The notes under the pieces are model-generated. The model was not told where the DNA came from. It ran no database searches and saw nothing but the letters and a program-made list of their open reading frames with translations. Below are positions 43,074-53,197 of a stretch of DNA of 64,000 bases, piece after piece. Both the position numbers and the translations under genes were made by a program. The DNA lies in NCBI RefSeq assembly GCF_029255185.1, contig NZ_JAPUVO010000131.1, positions 1 to 64,000 on the forward strand, read 5' to 3'. Numbering within the stretch: position 1 is the stretch's first letter; each line of letters starts with the position of its first letter. The stretch is from Propionivibrio sp. (GTDB lineage: Bacteria; Pseudomonadota; Gammaproteobacteria; Burkholderiales; Rhodocyclaceae).

Positions 43074-46000
43074 ATGTTGTCCAGCATTATCGAGTGGTCG
43101 AGCCGCAACCGTTTTCTCGTCCTGCTGGCGACGGCGTTTATTGTTCTGTGGGGCGTCTTCGCGGTTCTCAGAACACCGATCGACGCTCTGCCCGATTTAT
43201 CCGATGTGCAGGTCATTGTCTACACCGAATACCCCGGCCAGGCGCCGCAGGTGGTCGAGGACCAGGTAACCTATCCGCTCACCACGGCCATGCTGTCGGT
43301 GCCCAAATCGAAGGTGGTGCGTGGGTTCTCTTTCTTCGGCGCCTCCTTTGTCTACATCATTTTCGAGGACGGAACGGACATCTACTGGGCGCGTTCGCGC
43401 GTTCTTGAATACCTCAACTTCGCTTCCGGGCGCATGCCCAAGGGCGTGACGCCGCAGATCGGACCCGATGCCACCGGTGTTGGCTGGGTCTATCAGTACG
43501 TCCTGCTGGCCAAAGACAAGACGCTGGCCGAATTGCGTTCAATCCAGGATTGGTACGTCCGCTACCAGCTAAGCAAAGCGCATGGCGTCGCCGAAGTAGC
43601 GTCGATCGGCGGCTTCGTGCAGACCTATCAGGTGACCGTCGACCCGGTAAAACTGCGCGCTTACGGCATTCCCCTGATGAAAGTCGCCCAGGTGATCCGC
43701 GACTCAAATCGTGATGTCGGCGGGCGCGCCGTGGAAATGGCTGAAACCGAATATATGGTGCGTGGCAAGGGCTATTTGCGCGGCACGGGCGACATCGAAA
43801 TGCTCGTTGTCAAAAGCGACAAGGGCACGCCGGTGCTGATTCGCGACATCGCCCGGGTAGAACTGGCGCCGGACGAGCGGCGTGGCCTGACCGAGTTGAA
43901 CGGCGAAGGCGAGGTGGTGTCGGGTATCGCCATGGCCCGCTATGGCCAGAATGCCCTGGAGGTGATCCACAACCTCAAGGCCAAGATCGAGGAAATCGGC
44001 CCCGGCCTGCCGGCAGGGGTGAGCATCGCAACCGTTTATGACCGCTCCGAACTCATTCACCGCGCCATCGAAACGCTCAAGCGCACCCTGTTTGAGGAAT
44101 CGATCATCGTCGCCGCAGTCTGCGTCGTATTCCTTTTGCATGTGCGCAGTGCGCTGGTCGCCATCCTGATGCTGCCGGTCGGTATCCTGATCGCCTTTAT
44201 CGCCATGCGCTCGCTGGGAATGAACTCCAACCTGATGAGCCTCGGTGGTATTGCCATTGCCATTGGCGCGATGATAGACGCCGCCATTGTCATGATCGAG
44301 AACGCACACAAGCACCTTGAACGCCTGCCTGAGGGTCATTCGAACAGTGAGCGCGCTGCGGCCATGCTCGCCGCGTGCAAGGAAGTCGGCCCGGCCCTCT
44401 TCTTCTCGCTACTGATCATCACCGTTTCCTTCTTGCCGGTATTTAGTCTGGAAGGCCAGGAAGGCCGCCTGTTCTCGCCGCTCGCCTACACCAAGACCTT
44501 CGCCATGGCCGGCGCCGCCATGCTCTCGGTGACACTGGTACCGGTGTTGATGCTGCTCTTCATCCGCGGCAGGATCATGCCGGAAGCCAGGAACCCAGTG
44601 AATCGCCTCCTCATCTGGGTCTATCGGCCGATCATCACTGGCGTTATGCGCTGGAAGAAATCAACCATCGTCATCGCCCTGCTCACCCTCCTCCTCTCGC
44701 TCTATCCGGCGTCGCAACTGGGCTCGGAATTCATGCCAACCTTGAACGAGGGAACGCTGTTTTATATGCCTTCATCATTGCCTGGCATGTCGATTACCAA
44801 GGCCGCGCAAATCCTGCAAACACAGAACAAGATCATCAAGAGTTTTCCCGAAGTCGCATCGGTCTACGGCAAGGCCGGACGCGCCAACACCGCGACTGAC
44901 CCGGCACCGAGCGAAATGTTCGAGACGATCATCAACCTCAAGCCAGAAGCGGAATGGCGGGCCGGAATGACGATCGACAAACTGATCGCCGAACTTGACA
45001 CGGCGCTGCAATTTCCCGGCATTTCGAACGCCTGGACCATGCCGATCAAAGCCCGCATTGACATGCTGTCGACCGGCATCCGAACGCCGATTGGCATCAA
45101 GGTCTTCGGCAAGGATCTTAACGCAATGGAGAAGCTGGCCAGGCAAATCGAGGCGGTGGTAAAGACGGTGCCGGGAACGAGCAGTGCGTTTGCCGAACGC
45201 ATCACCGGCGGTTTCTACCTCAACATCGAACCGGACCGCGAGCAGCTTGCCCGTTATGGGCTGGCTGTCGGCGAATTGCAGGATGTGATTTCTACCGCCC
45301 TTGGCGGCGAGATGGTGACCACCACGGTCGAAGGACGCGAACGCTTCGGCGTCACCGTGCGCTATCCGCGTGAATTGCGTTCCGACCCGCAGCAAATCGC
45401 GCGCGAGGTGCTCATACCGACCATGGATGGGGCCATGATTCCACTGGGACAGGTGGCCCGGGTTGAAATCGCCAAGGGCGCTCCAGCCATCCGCACCGAA
45501 AATGCATTGCTCTCCGCCTACATCTACGTCGACATCCGCGAGCGCGACATCGGCGGCTACGTTGTTGACGCAAAAAAAGCGGTGGCCGAACAGATCAGCT
45601 TCCCGCCCGGCTACTATGTCACCTGGAGCGGCCAGTTTGAGTACATGGAACGGGCGATCGAGAAAATGAAGATTGTCATCCCGCTCACGCTGCTGTCCAT
45701 TTTCCTGCTCCTGTATCTGAATTTCAGACGCGTCACCGAGACACTCATTGTCATGCTCTCGGTGCCTTTTGCCCTGGTCGGTGGTGTCTGGCTGATGTGG
45801 CTGCTCGACTACAACCTCTCGGTGGCCGTGGCGGTAGGCTTCATTGCACTGGCCGGGGTGGCTGCAGAAACCGGCGTGATCATGCTGATCTACCTCGATC
45901 ACGCCTGGGAAGCGGTCAAGGTCAAGTGTCACGAATCTGGACACACGCCAAACGTCAGCGACCTTTACGAAGCCGTGATGGAAGGCGCCGTCGAGCGCGT

Positions 46001-46208
46001 GCGACCGAAGATGATGACCGTCGTTGCGATAATGGCCGGCCTGCTGCCGATCCTGTGGGGAACAGGGACGGGTTCCGAAGTGATGAGCCGCATCGCGGCG
46101 CCGATGGTCGGCGGCATGATCTCATCAACGGTGCTCACCCTGGCCGTAATTCCGGCCATCTACGCGCTGGTCAAGCAATGGCGAATCAATCACGGATTCG
46201 AAAAATAA
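43074..46208 (+). CDS. cusA: Heavy-metal efflux RND pump CusA
   Basis: A 1044-residue HME-RND transporter, the proton-driven inner-membrane pump for Cu(I)/Ag(I). N-terminal IIEWSSRNRFLVLLATAFIV begins TM1. The TM4 proton-relay segment is LGGIAIAIGAMIDAAIVMIE, and NEGTLFYMPSSLPGMSITKA plus AWTMPIKARIDMLSTGIRTP are the methionine-bearing periplasmic loops found in CusA. It is last in the cusFCBA operon, 23 bp after cusB. Full length. Confidence 0.96.
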   Translation: MLSSIIEWSSRNRFLVLLATAFIVLWGVFAVLRTPIDALPDLSDVQVIVYTEYPGQAPQVVEDQVTYPLTTAMLSVPKSKVVRGFSFFGASFVYIIFEDGTDIYWARSRVLEYLNFASGRMPKGVTPQIGPDATGVGWVYQYVLLAKDKTLAELRSIQDWYVRYQLSKAHGVAEVASIGGFVQTYQVTVDPVKLRAYGIPLMKVAQVIRDSNRDVGGRAVEMAETEYMVRGKGYLRGTGDIEMLVVKSDKGTPVLIRDIARVELAPDERRGLTELNGEGEVVSGIAMARYGQNALEVIHNLKAKIEEIGPGLPAGVSIATVYDRSELIHRAIETLKRTLFEESIIVAAVCVVFLLHVRSALVAILMLPVGILIAFIAMRSLGMNSNLMSLGGIAIAIGAMIDAAIVMIENAHKHLERLPEGHSNSERAAAMLAACKEVGPALFFSLLIITVSFLPVFSLEGQEGRLFSPLAYTKTFAMAGAAMLSVTLVPVLMLLFIRGRIMPEARNPVNRLLIWVYRPIITGVMRWKKSTIVIALLTLLLSLYPASQLGSEFMPTLNEGTLFYMPSSLPGMSITKAAQILQTQNKIIKSFPEVASVYGKAGRANTATDPAPSEMFETIINLKPEAEWRAGMTIDKLIAELDTALQFPGISNAWTMPIKARIDMLSTGIRTPIGIKVFGKDLNAMEKLARQIEAVVKTVPGTSSAFAERITGGFYLNIEPDREQLARYGLAVGELQDVISTALGGEMVTTTVEGRERFGVTVRYPRELRSDPQQIAREVLIPTMDGAMIPLGQVARVEIAKGAPAIRTENALLSAYIYVDIRERDIGGYVVDAKKAVAEQISFPPGYYVTWSGQFEYMERAIEKMKIVIPLTLLSIFLLLYLNFRRVTETLIVMLSVPFALVGGVWLMWLLDYNLSVAVAVGFIALAGVAAETGVIMLIYLDHAWEAVKVKCHESGHTPNVSDLYEAVMEGAVERVRPKMMTVVAIMAGLLPILWGTGTGSEVMSRIAAPMVGGMISSTVLTLAVIPAIYALVKQWRINHGFEK

Positions 46209-46224
46209 GTGCCTTGGACGCGTC

Positions 46225-47337
46225 TCAGGATAGATGCGGCAATCCCAGGTACTCACGGGAACGCATCTCGGTCAGGCGGCTGACGGTACGGACAAATTCA
46301 CTGGCCTGCGTCCCTTCGGTATAGAGCAGCTCGGGCGCACAATCCGAAGTGACAATCAGTTTGACCCTGTGGTCATAAAGCACATCGACCAGCCAGGTAA
46401 AACGTCGCGCCTCGGAGGACATGCTGGCCAACATCTTCGGAATGCCGGAGAGCAGAACGGTATGGTAGGCGCGCGCCAGTTCGAGGTAGTCATTTTGCGA
46501 GCGTGGACCGCCACAGAGTGACTTGAAGTCGAACCAGATCACGCCATTGCCTTGACGCAGGGTCGGAATGACGCGCCCAAGAACCTCGATGCTGCTGCCC
46601 GGGACGCCTTCGCCGCCAGCCATGGCAGTGAAGTAATCGGCCATTCTCGCTTCGGCTTTGGCATCGACTGGAAAATGGAATATCTCCAGTTGTTCAAGGG
46701 TGCGCAGCCGGTAATCAACGCCGGAGTCGACCTCCAGCACATCGAGCTTCAACTTGAGCAAGGCAATGGCCGGCAGAAAATTGTCACGTTGCAATCCATT
46801 CGGATAGAGCGCGTCCGGCGGATAATTTGAAGTCATCACAAAGACCACGCCACGGGCGAATAGTGCTTCGAGCAGACGACGAAGAATCATCGCGTCGGCA
46901 ATATCGGAGACATGGAATTCGTCGAAGCAAAGCAGTCGACACTCTTCGGCAATCCGCTCGGCGACTTTTGCCAGCGGGTCACTCTCGCCCTTGAAAACAT
47001 TCAATTGGCTGTGAACATTCTGCATGAAGGCGTGAAAATGAATGCGCCGTTTGCGCACATAGGGCACCGCATCGTAGAAGCAATCCATCAGGAAACTTTT
47101 ACCACGCCCGACACCGCCCCAGAAATAGACGCCACGCGGCACATCCGGCGCAGAAAAGATCCGGCGCAAGGCGCTGCGACGACCGACTTTGAAGGACAGC
47201 AACTGGTAGTAGAGCAGTTGCAACCGATCAGCAGCAGCACGCTGCGCCGCATCCGCTGAAAAGCCACGTTCCGACAAAACGGACTCGTAGGCATCTAGCA
47301 TTCCACGCTCAGGAACTTTTAGCACTCTGTGAGGCAT
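46225..47337 (-). CDS. zapE: Cell division ATPase ZapE (AFG1 family)
   Basis: A 370-residue AFG1-like P-loop ATPase. VYFWGGVGRGKSFLMDCFYD is Walker A, RLLCFDEFHVSDIADAMIL is Walker B, and VFVMTSNYPPDALYPNGLQR is the sensor region. WFDFKSLCGGPRSQNDYLEL is family-typical. In E. coli ZapE acts on the FtsZ ring under stress. Start 47337 (MPHRVLKVPERGMLDAYESV) is chosen by family length; the frame stays open 47 codons upstream with unrelated sequence. Confidence 0.93.
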   Translation of the reverse strand: MPHRVLKVPERGMLDAYESVLSERGFSADAAQRAAADRLQLLYYQLLSFKVGRRSALRRIFSAPDVPRGVYFWGGVGRGKSFLMDCFYDAVPYVRKRRIHFHAFMQNVHSQLNVFKGESDPLAKVAERIAEECRLLCFDEFHVSDIADAMILRRLLEALFARGVVFVMTSNYPPDALYPNGLQRDNFLPAIALLKLKLDVLEVDSGVDYRLRTLEQLEIFHFPVDAKAEARMADYFTAMAGGEGVPGSSIEVLGRVIPTLRQGNGVIWFDFKSLCGGPRSQNDYLELARAYHTVLLSGIPKMLASMSSEARRFTWLVDVLYDHRVKLIVTSDCAPELLYTEGTQASEFVRTVSRLTEMRSREYLGLPHLS

Positions 47338-47536
47338 ACGTAACACTCGGCTGTGCGGTGAGTTTCGCCGCTGGATTATCGGGCATGGCACGCCCTCTTT
47401 CATGCAGGTCAGGCACGCCGCAGTATGCTGCTTCAATTCTAAAACATTGAGAGCATGGTGAGCGTGCATTTGATGCAATAATGCTACTCACTACAGGTAG
47501 AATGCCCAAGCTTCCCCACTTCCTGAGAAAGCCGTC

Positions 47537-48532
47537 ATGAGCTTGACGCCCCTTTTTTTTCTTGACCTTCTGGCTGATCAAAAGCTGATGCCGGCGGCGG
47601 TCAAACTGCATTTTGGTCAGGGTGATCTGCACACCCTCCTCCCCCTGGTTGAAGATGAGCGCTTCTGCATTTTCTCGGCAGACTTCCCCTGTCTGATCGA
47701 TGCCGATCTTGCCGGCCAATTGCCCACGGAGTTCATGCAGGCGCTACAGTCGGCTGGGTGCCAGTTATTGGCAAGCGAAATGATCCATCACTCCGCAGAA
47801 CAGACAAAACCCGTGCCCCCGCCCGGGGGACGGTGGCTAGCCGGCAACTGGTATCTGGCCGCGCCGGCCAAACCATCGGTACGTCAGGCGGCCTCGCGGG
47901 CTCTGGCGCTCAAACTACTGCAACGGGTGGCGGCGGATGCCGACACCTATGAGATCGAGGCTTTTTTTCGACAAGATCCGGTACTTGCCTACCATCTTCT
48001 GCGCTTGGTCAATTCCCTGGGAGTCGGTGCAGGCCGGCACATTTCCAGCTTCTCGCAAGCAATCCTCATCCTTGGACGCCAGCAACTCAAACGCTGGCTG
48101 AACTTGATGCTGTTCGCGGCAAGTCGTGACGACCATCGTTCCGCCATGTTGCTGGCGCGTGTGGCGGTTCGCGCCCGCAGCATGGAATTAATGGCCAAGA
48201 CCTGCGGGTTTGATCGCTCCGGCCAGGAAAGGGCATTCCTGGCCGGCATGTTCTCGCTGCTGGGAATCCTGTTCGGCATGCCGTTGGCTGAAATTCTAAG
48301 TCCGCTCAGACTCAACGAATCGTTGAGCAGTGCCGTCCTGCACCATGAAGGCGAACTGGGACGACTGCTGCACGCTGTTGAAAGCGCAGAAGAGACTGAC
48401 GACGCCATGCTGACCCGCCTGCTTGGCGAGCTGAGCTTGTCCAACGCTGACTTCAACCTGATAAGCCTTGAGGCCTACCGATGGATGTTGGACGTCGTTC
48501 ACGACGGTGCTGCTGATGTCTACACGCATTGA
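47537..48532 (+). CDS. HDOD-domain signalling protein
   Basis: A 331-residue protein. The C-terminal HDOD domain (about 125-320) contains IEAFFRQDPVLAYHLLRLVN, then SFSQAILILGRQQLKRWLNL and an ALLMLAR-like region. The N-terminal 100 residues look like a degenerate EAL-like domain as in YuxH-type proteins, but without catalytic residues. HDOD proteins act in c-di-GMP and stress signalling as non-catalytic hubs. The next gene starts inside its 3' end (17-bp overlap). Confidence 0.85.
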   Translation: MSLTPLFFLDLLADQKLMPAAVKLHFGQGDLHTLLPLVEDERFCIFSADFPCLIDADLAGQLPTEFMQALQSAGCQLLASEMIHHSAEQTKPVPPPGGRWLAGNWYLAAPAKPSVRQAASRALALKLLQRVAADADTYEIEAFFRQDPVLAYHLLRLVNSLGVGAGRHISSFSQAILILGRQQLKRWLNLMLFAASRDDHRSAMLLARVAVRARSMELMAKTCGFDRSGQERAFLAGMFSLLGILFGMPLAEILSPLRLNESLSSAVLHHEGELGRLLHAVESAEETDDAMLTRLLGELSLSNADFNLISLEAYRWMLDVVHDGAADVYTH

Positions 48533-50696
48533 TCGCTGCCTTGAGCTTTGTGCCCGGGCGCGCGCCCTGGGCGGCGAGGAGCTTAGGCGACCACTGAGTG
48601 ATTTGCAGCAGGAACTGCTATCGCTCCAGAATGACAACTCCGGATTGCCTCCAACAGCTCAGCTTGCAGCAGCCGACAGCGCTGACTGGATGAGCGAACC
48701 GGTCATCACGATGGACATGGCCGGCTACCTGACCGGATGGAACAGGGGTGCCCAAATTCTCTTTGGTTATACGCCCGAGGAGGCGATTGGCCAGCACATC
48801 CTGTTTCTTTACGATGACGTTCCGGGTAACCATGATTGCGAAATTCAGGAAATGTTTCTCGATCACGGCAGCCCCTTGATTGAAGTCCGGCGGCGCAAGA
48901 AATCCGGCGAGTCGTTTCGCGCCAATCTTTCCCTGACACACATTCTTGACGACGATAAAGAACCGATCGGAATGGTGGCCTATCTTTGGGAGATTGCCGA
49001 TCGACTCTCAGACGAAGAAAAGCAGCGCCTGCACACGCGAATCATCGAAGATAGCGACGAAGGCATCCTGATCATTGATACCAACGAGCGTATTGTCTCG
49101 GTCAATTCGGCATTCACCCGCATTACCGGCTATTCGGCCGCGGAAGCAATCGGCGAAACACCTGATTTGCTCCGCTCCGGCGTTCATAGCGCCGACTTCA
49201 GGTCGGAGGTACGCGGCGCCATGCACGGCGCGGGCGCCTGGCATGGTGAAATCATCGGCAGGCGAAAAAATGGCGAGTTATTTCCTCAATCCGTCACGAT
49301 TGGCGTCGTTCGTGACAGCAATGACGAAATCACCCACGCCTTTTCCATCTTCTCCGATATCAGTATGTTGCGTGCCGCCGAAGATCGCATGCAACAGATC
49401 GTTAACTACGACAGCCTGACTGGCCTGCCCAATCGTACGTTGTTCCAGCAACTGGTCGAACAGGCGCTAACCAGCGCACGCCGCAACAACGATCATGCGA
49501 GCCTGCTGGTTATCGACCTTAACCGTTTCACTTCGGTCAATGAAACACTCGGCCATGAAGTTGGCAATGCATTGCTGCATCAGGTCGGCCAGCGTTTCCG
49601 GCGAGCACTGCGCGACGAAGACGTTTTGGCCAGAATCGGCAGCGACGAATTTGTCGTAGCCTTGCTTAGCGTACATAAACGCGAGCACAGCGGTCTGGTT
49701 GCAGAAAAATTGCTCGCCTCACTCGAAAAGCCTTTTGTGATCGAAGCGCAGGCCCTGCACATCAGCGCCAGCATTGGCATCGCGATCTTCCCTGAAGACG
49801 GCCTTGATACTACTGTGCTACTGCGTTTTGCCGATATCGCAATGAAACGTGTAGCGGGTAACAGCGAGTCCAGTTACCTTTTCTACAGCCCGGAAATGAA
49901 CCAGTTGGCCAAGGAGCAATGGCAGCTTGAAGGCGAACTGCGTCAGGCACTGAGCGGTCAGGAACTGTTATTGCATTACCAGCCCAAGGTCAGCCTGCGT
50001 AGTGGGCATATCGTTGGCGCCGAAGCACTGATCCGCTGGTCTCACCCCGAACACGGCATGATCCCGCCAGGAAAATTCATTCCATTGGCAGAAGAAACCG
50101 GCCTTATCTTCGAACTTGGTAACTGGATACTCGAAGAGGCTTGCCGTCAGATCCGAAGCTGGCTGGACAAGGGACTCGAAATAATCCCGGTCGCCATAAA
50201 CCTCTCGGCACGACAGTTCAATCACCAGCTTCCCGGGCGTCTGCAGGCAGCAACCGAACGGCATGGCGTCCCTTGCGGATTGCTGCAACTGGAAATCACC
50301 GAAAGCCTGCTTGTCCTTGGCCAGGACAAAGTCATTCCGATCATGAACGAACTGGTAGCCATGGGCTTTAGTCTCTCACTGGACGACTTTGGCACCGGTT
50401 ATTCCAGCCTCGCTTATCTAAAGAAATTTCCGATTACCACGCTGAAGATTGACCGCGCCTTCGTGATCGGCGTCCCGGACGACGAAAACGATTGCGCCAT
50501 CGCCCAGGCCATCGTCACCATGGGTAAGCAACTGCGCCAGGAGATCGTCGCCGAGGGCGTTGAAACCATGCAGCAAATGACTTTCATGCGCAACCTGGGA
50601 TGCGACCAACTGCAAGGCTTTCTATTCAGCCCAGCCATTGCGGCAGAAGCCTTCGAACAGATGGTCAGGGAGCAACGGCGCCAGCACCTCGACTAA
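48516..50696 (+). CDS. PAS-PAS-GGDEF-EAL dual c-di-GMP enzyme
   Basis: A 726-residue cytosolic protein. An N-terminal helix is followed by PAS domains at about 55-165 and 170-285, GGDEF at about 290-455 and EAL at about 465-720. The cyclase motif is GSDEF (375-379, Ser for the second Gly) with an I-site RDED. The EAL domain is complete: EALIRW at 503-508, NLSARQF, ITESLL, LDDFGTGYSSLAYLKK, KIDRAFV and EGVET. The phosphodiesterase is therefore likely active; cyclase activity is uncertain. Start 48516 overlaps the HDOD stop; an upstream ATG at 48468 is also open. Confidence 0.88.
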   Translation: MSTRIDRCLELCARARALGGEELRRPLSDLQQELLSLQNDNSGLPPTAQLAAADSADWMSEPVITMDMAGYLTGWNRGAQILFGYTPEEAIGQHILFLYDDVPGNHDCEIQEMFLDHGSPLIEVRRRKKSGESFRANLSLTHILDDDKEPIGMVAYLWEIADRLSDEEKQRLHTRIIEDSDEGILIIDTNERIVSVNSAFTRITGYSAAEAIGETPDLLRSGVHSADFRSEVRGAMHGAGAWHGEIIGRRKNGELFPQSVTIGVVRDSNDEITHAFSIFSDISMLRAAEDRMQQIVNYDSLTGLPNRTLFQQLVEQALTSARRNNDHASLLVIDLNRFTSVNETLGHEVGNALLHQVGQRFRRALRDEDVLARIGSDEFVVALLSVHKREHSGLVAEKLLASLEKPFVIEAQALHISASIGIAIFPEDGLDTTVLLRFADIAMKRVAGNSESSYLFYSPEMNQLAKEQWQLEGELRQALSGQELLLHYQPKVSLRSGHIVGAEALIRWSHPEHGMIPPGKFIPLAEETGLIFELGNWILEEACRQIRSWLDKGLEIIPVAINLSARQFNHQLPGRLQAATERHGVPCGLLQLEITESLLVLGQDKVIPIMNELVAMGFSLSLDDFGTGYSSLAYLKKFPITTLKIDRAFVIGVPDDENDCAIAQAIVTMGKQLRQEIVAEGVETMQQMTFMRNLGCDQLQGFLFSPAIAAEAFEQMVREQRRQHLD

Positions 50697-50788
50697 GCAT
50701 AAGTCGAGCCCGCACATCAGCCTTCGGCTTATAATCGCGGCAGCGACAAATTCACTCAGTTCAACACGGATAAAAAGAGGTTTGGCAA

Positions 50789-52243
50789 ATGGACGGCGAA
50801 CACCAATCCACCATCGCAAGACTATTGAAGATCATGGATAGCAGTCCTGGTTTCGCTGGACTTGGTGCTTCGGTTCAGACCATCAGCAGTCTTGGCGATG
50901 ATCTTGACGGCGGCACGCGCAAAATCACCGCCACCATCCTGCGTGATGCTGCGCTCACCTCAAAGCTGTTGCGCATATCCAATTCAAGCCGCAACGCGCG
51001 CGGCGGGCGCAATGTGTCCACCATCGATCAGGCTTTGATGGTCCTTGGGCTAAATACCGTTAAGTCCGTCGCCCTATCCTTGGCGCTGCTCGGTTCCCTG
51101 TCACACAAACCCCAGTCCAACCAATTGCACTCCGAGATTGTCGCCGCCTATTTCTGCGGCACTCTGGCTTGCGAGATTACCCGGCTCAACGCGCCGCGCT
51201 TCAGCGCTCAGGAAGCCCAGGTGTGCGGCCTCATGCAAAATCTTGGCCGTATGATGGCGACGTATTATCTGTATGCGGACATCGAGCGCAGCCGTGCCCT
51301 TCAGGCCGAAAAAAATATCACCGAAGATGAAGCCATCCTGCACGTCCTGGGCATGAGTTTCGAGAAAATTGGCGCGGCCATCGCCCACCATTGGTGCCTG
51401 CCGGATGTTCTGCAAAACAGCCTGGCGCCTGATATCGGCAAGGCTCCGCCGCGTGTTGCCGCCAACGCGCAGGTGTGGCACCAGTTGTGCTCCTCGTTTT
51501 GTCGCCGCGTCACTGACGCGCTGTTCCGCCTACCGGAAAACCGGGAGAAAATCGAGATCGCCCGCGAAATCGAATTTTTCCGCGGCGCCCTGCACCTCAA
51601 GGACGTCGAGATCCGCGAACTGATCGACAAATGCCTGCTCGAAACCGATACGCTGCTCGCCGAAATAGCCTTCCCTGGCAATGTTGAGCAGGCGCGTACT
51701 CTGTTACGCAAAGCCTCCGAGCGCGTGCTGGACATGCTCGCTTCTGGTGATCGACTGACCAAGGACAGCAACAGCATCGGCGGACGAACCCCGGTCGAAG
51801 TCATTCAGCAGGTGCTGCGCCTCATTCATGACAAATACAATTTCGACCACACCCTGATCTGCCTGCCGGACAGTTCATCCGGCCTGATTGCGATTGCTGG
51901 TGTTGGAAAAAACGTCAGCCAGGTTACCGCCAAATTTCGCTGTTATGGGCCGAAACCTGATCTGTTCCGCGCCATCATGGCGCGCAAAACCGATATGTTC
52001 ATCGCCGACATCTGCCAACCTTCCTACGTCAAACTTATCCCGGAGTGGTATCACGAAGTTATCGGAGCCCGGTCTTTTGTGATGCTACCCCTGCTCAGCG
52101 AGGAAAAGTTGCTGGGAATGATTTACGCTGATTATTCCGAGTTGCGCTCCAGCGCCCCGCAGGAGCTGGCCGAAGGCAGCATGCTGGAATGGCGCAATTT
52201 GTTGATCCAGGCGCTACAGTCGGGAAGCGAAAAGCTTGCCTAG
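50789..52243 (+). CDS. HDOD-GAF signalling protein
   Basis: A 484-residue protein. The HDOD domain (about 10-210) carries ATILRDAALTSKLLRISNSS, then VSTIDQALMVLGLNTVKSVA and an LMQNLGRMMATYYL region. A linker helix is followed by a GAF-like domain (about 330-480) with KYNFDHTLICLPDSSSGLIA and VMLPLLSEEKLLGMIYADYS. There is no catalytic output domain. It lies 92 bp after the GGDEF-EAL gene on the same strand. Confidence 0.85.
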   Translation: MDGEHQSTIARLLKIMDSSPGFAGLGASVQTISSLGDDLDGGTRKITATILRDAALTSKLLRISNSSRNARGGRNVSTIDQALMVLGLNTVKSVALSLALLGSLSHKPQSNQLHSEIVAAYFCGTLACEITRLNAPRFSAQEAQVCGLMQNLGRMMATYYLYADIERSRALQAEKNITEDEAILHVLGMSFEKIGAAIAHHWCLPDVLQNSLAPDIGKAPPRVAANAQVWHQLCSSFCRRVTDALFRLPENREKIEIAREIEFFRGALHLKDVEIRELIDKCLLETDTLLAEIAFPGNVEQARTLLRKASERVLDMLASGDRLTKDSNSIGGRTPVEVIQQVLRLIHDKYNFDHTLICLPDSSSGLIAIAGVGKNVSQVTAKFRCYGPKPDLFRAIMARKTDMFIADICQPSYVKLIPEWYHEVIGARSFVMLPLLSEEKLLGMIYADYSELRSSAPQELAEGSMLEWRNLLIQALQSGSEKLA

Positions 52244-52249
52244 ACGGCT

Positions 52250-52639
52250 TCAGTTCAAGTCAATGGCATGACGCTTCAGATCGTCAAGCCCGATAATCTC
52301 CAGCGAGCGTTCATTGCTTGCATTGAGCACGACGTGCGGGGCCTTGCCGGAAAGCAGGGCCTCCTGCCAGCGCGCTGCGCAAAGGCACCAACGGTCGCCA
52401 GAATTGAGCCCGGGAAAATCGAACTCAGGACGGGGCGTTGACAAATCGTTGCCGCGCGCTTTGGAGAATTCCAGGAAAGCCGCAGTCAGTATGACGCAGA
52501 CGGTGTGACTGCCGACATCTTCGTCGCTCGTCGTGCAGCAGCCGTCGCGAAAAAACCCGGTCAGGGGTTTGTCGCTGCAACGGCCAAGGGGACCGCCCAG
52601 CACGTTGCGCTGAACGCCACCGAATTCATCGGGCTTCAT
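52250..52639 (-). CDS. DUF2237 family protein
   Basis: A 129-residue protein with the DUF2237 pattern: GGPLGRCSDKPLTGFFRDGC, then VGSHTVCVILTAAFLEFSKA, and GLNSGDRWCLCAARWQEAL. It has many conserved cysteines and a conserved KAPHVVLNAS ending. The function is unknown. It overlaps iscX by 4 bp (ATGA) and so is the last gene of the isc operon here. Confidence 0.9.
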   Translation of the reverse strand: MKPDEFGGVQRNVLGGPLGRCSDKPLTGFFRDGCCTTSDEDVGSHTVCVILTAAFLEFSKARGNDLSTPRPEFDFPGLNSGDRWCLCAARWQEALLSGKAPHVVLNASNERSLEIIGLDDLKRHAIDLN

Positions 52640-52830
52640 GCGACTTCGTCAATCCAGGCTTGCTGGATTGCCTCCAGAATTTTCTCGCCGCAGTGCTTGG
52701 CCTCGTCGCTAAAACCGGGCAGCACAATAACCCAGTTCATCAAATCGACAAAATTGATTTTCAGCGGGTCGACTCCGGGATGCGCTTCAGCAAGCTCGAT
52801 GGCGAGATCGTTGATATCGGTCCATTTCAT
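52636..52830 (-). CDS. iscX: Fe-S assembly protein IscX
   Basis: A 64-residue acidic protein. MKWTDINDLAIELAEAHPGV is followed by DPLKINFVDLMNWVIVLPGF and ends WIDEVA, a close match to E. coli IscX (YfhJ). It binds IscS and iron and modulates cluster assembly. It follows fdx after 25 bp. Confidence 0.95.
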   Translation of the reverse strand: MKWTDINDLAIELAEAHPGVDPLKINFVDLMNWVIVLPGFSDEAKHCGEKILEAIQQAWIDEVA

Positions 52831-52855
52831 GGTGTCATATCCTATCGCTGATTTT

Positions 52856-53197
52856 CTATCTTTTGCCTTCCTTGGTCATGTTGATCGAGTAACGCGGAAT
52901 CTCGATCACCAAGGGTGTTTCATTGACAATGGTCTGACACGACAGACGGGAATTCGGTTCCAGCCCCCACGCCTTGTCGAGCAGATCGTCTTCAAGCTCC
53001 TCGGAAGGTTCAAGGGCGGAAAATCCTTCGCGAACGATGACGTGACAGGTGGTACAGGCGCAAGACATTTCGCAGGCATGTTCAATGGCAATGCCGTTTT
53101 CGAGCAGATTCTGGCAGATGGATTCACCTGACCTGGCATCGACCACCGCGCCTTCCGGGCAAAGTTCGATATGCGGCAGAACGATGATTTGTGTCAT
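52856..53197 (-). CDS. fdx: ISC [2Fe-2S] ferredoxin
   Basis: A 113-residue adrenodoxin-type ferredoxin. The cluster ligands are in [20 protein letters not shown] and the fourth in RLSCQTIV. It supplies electrons for Fe-S cluster assembly on IscU. Its ATG overlaps the hscA stop (ATGA). Confidence 0.95.
   Translation of the reverse strand: MTQIIVLPHIELCPEGAVVDARSGESICQNLLENGIAIEHACEMSCACTTCHVIVREGFSALEPSEELEDDLLDKAWGLEPNSRLSCQTIVNETPLVIEIPRYSINMTKEGKR

Noticed and set aside
44775..45944. A 389-codon open frame antisense to cusA
   Set aside because: It shadows the strongly conserved cusA coding sequence. Its composition is His/Asp-rich, as expected from reversed codons, and it has no ribosome-binding site.
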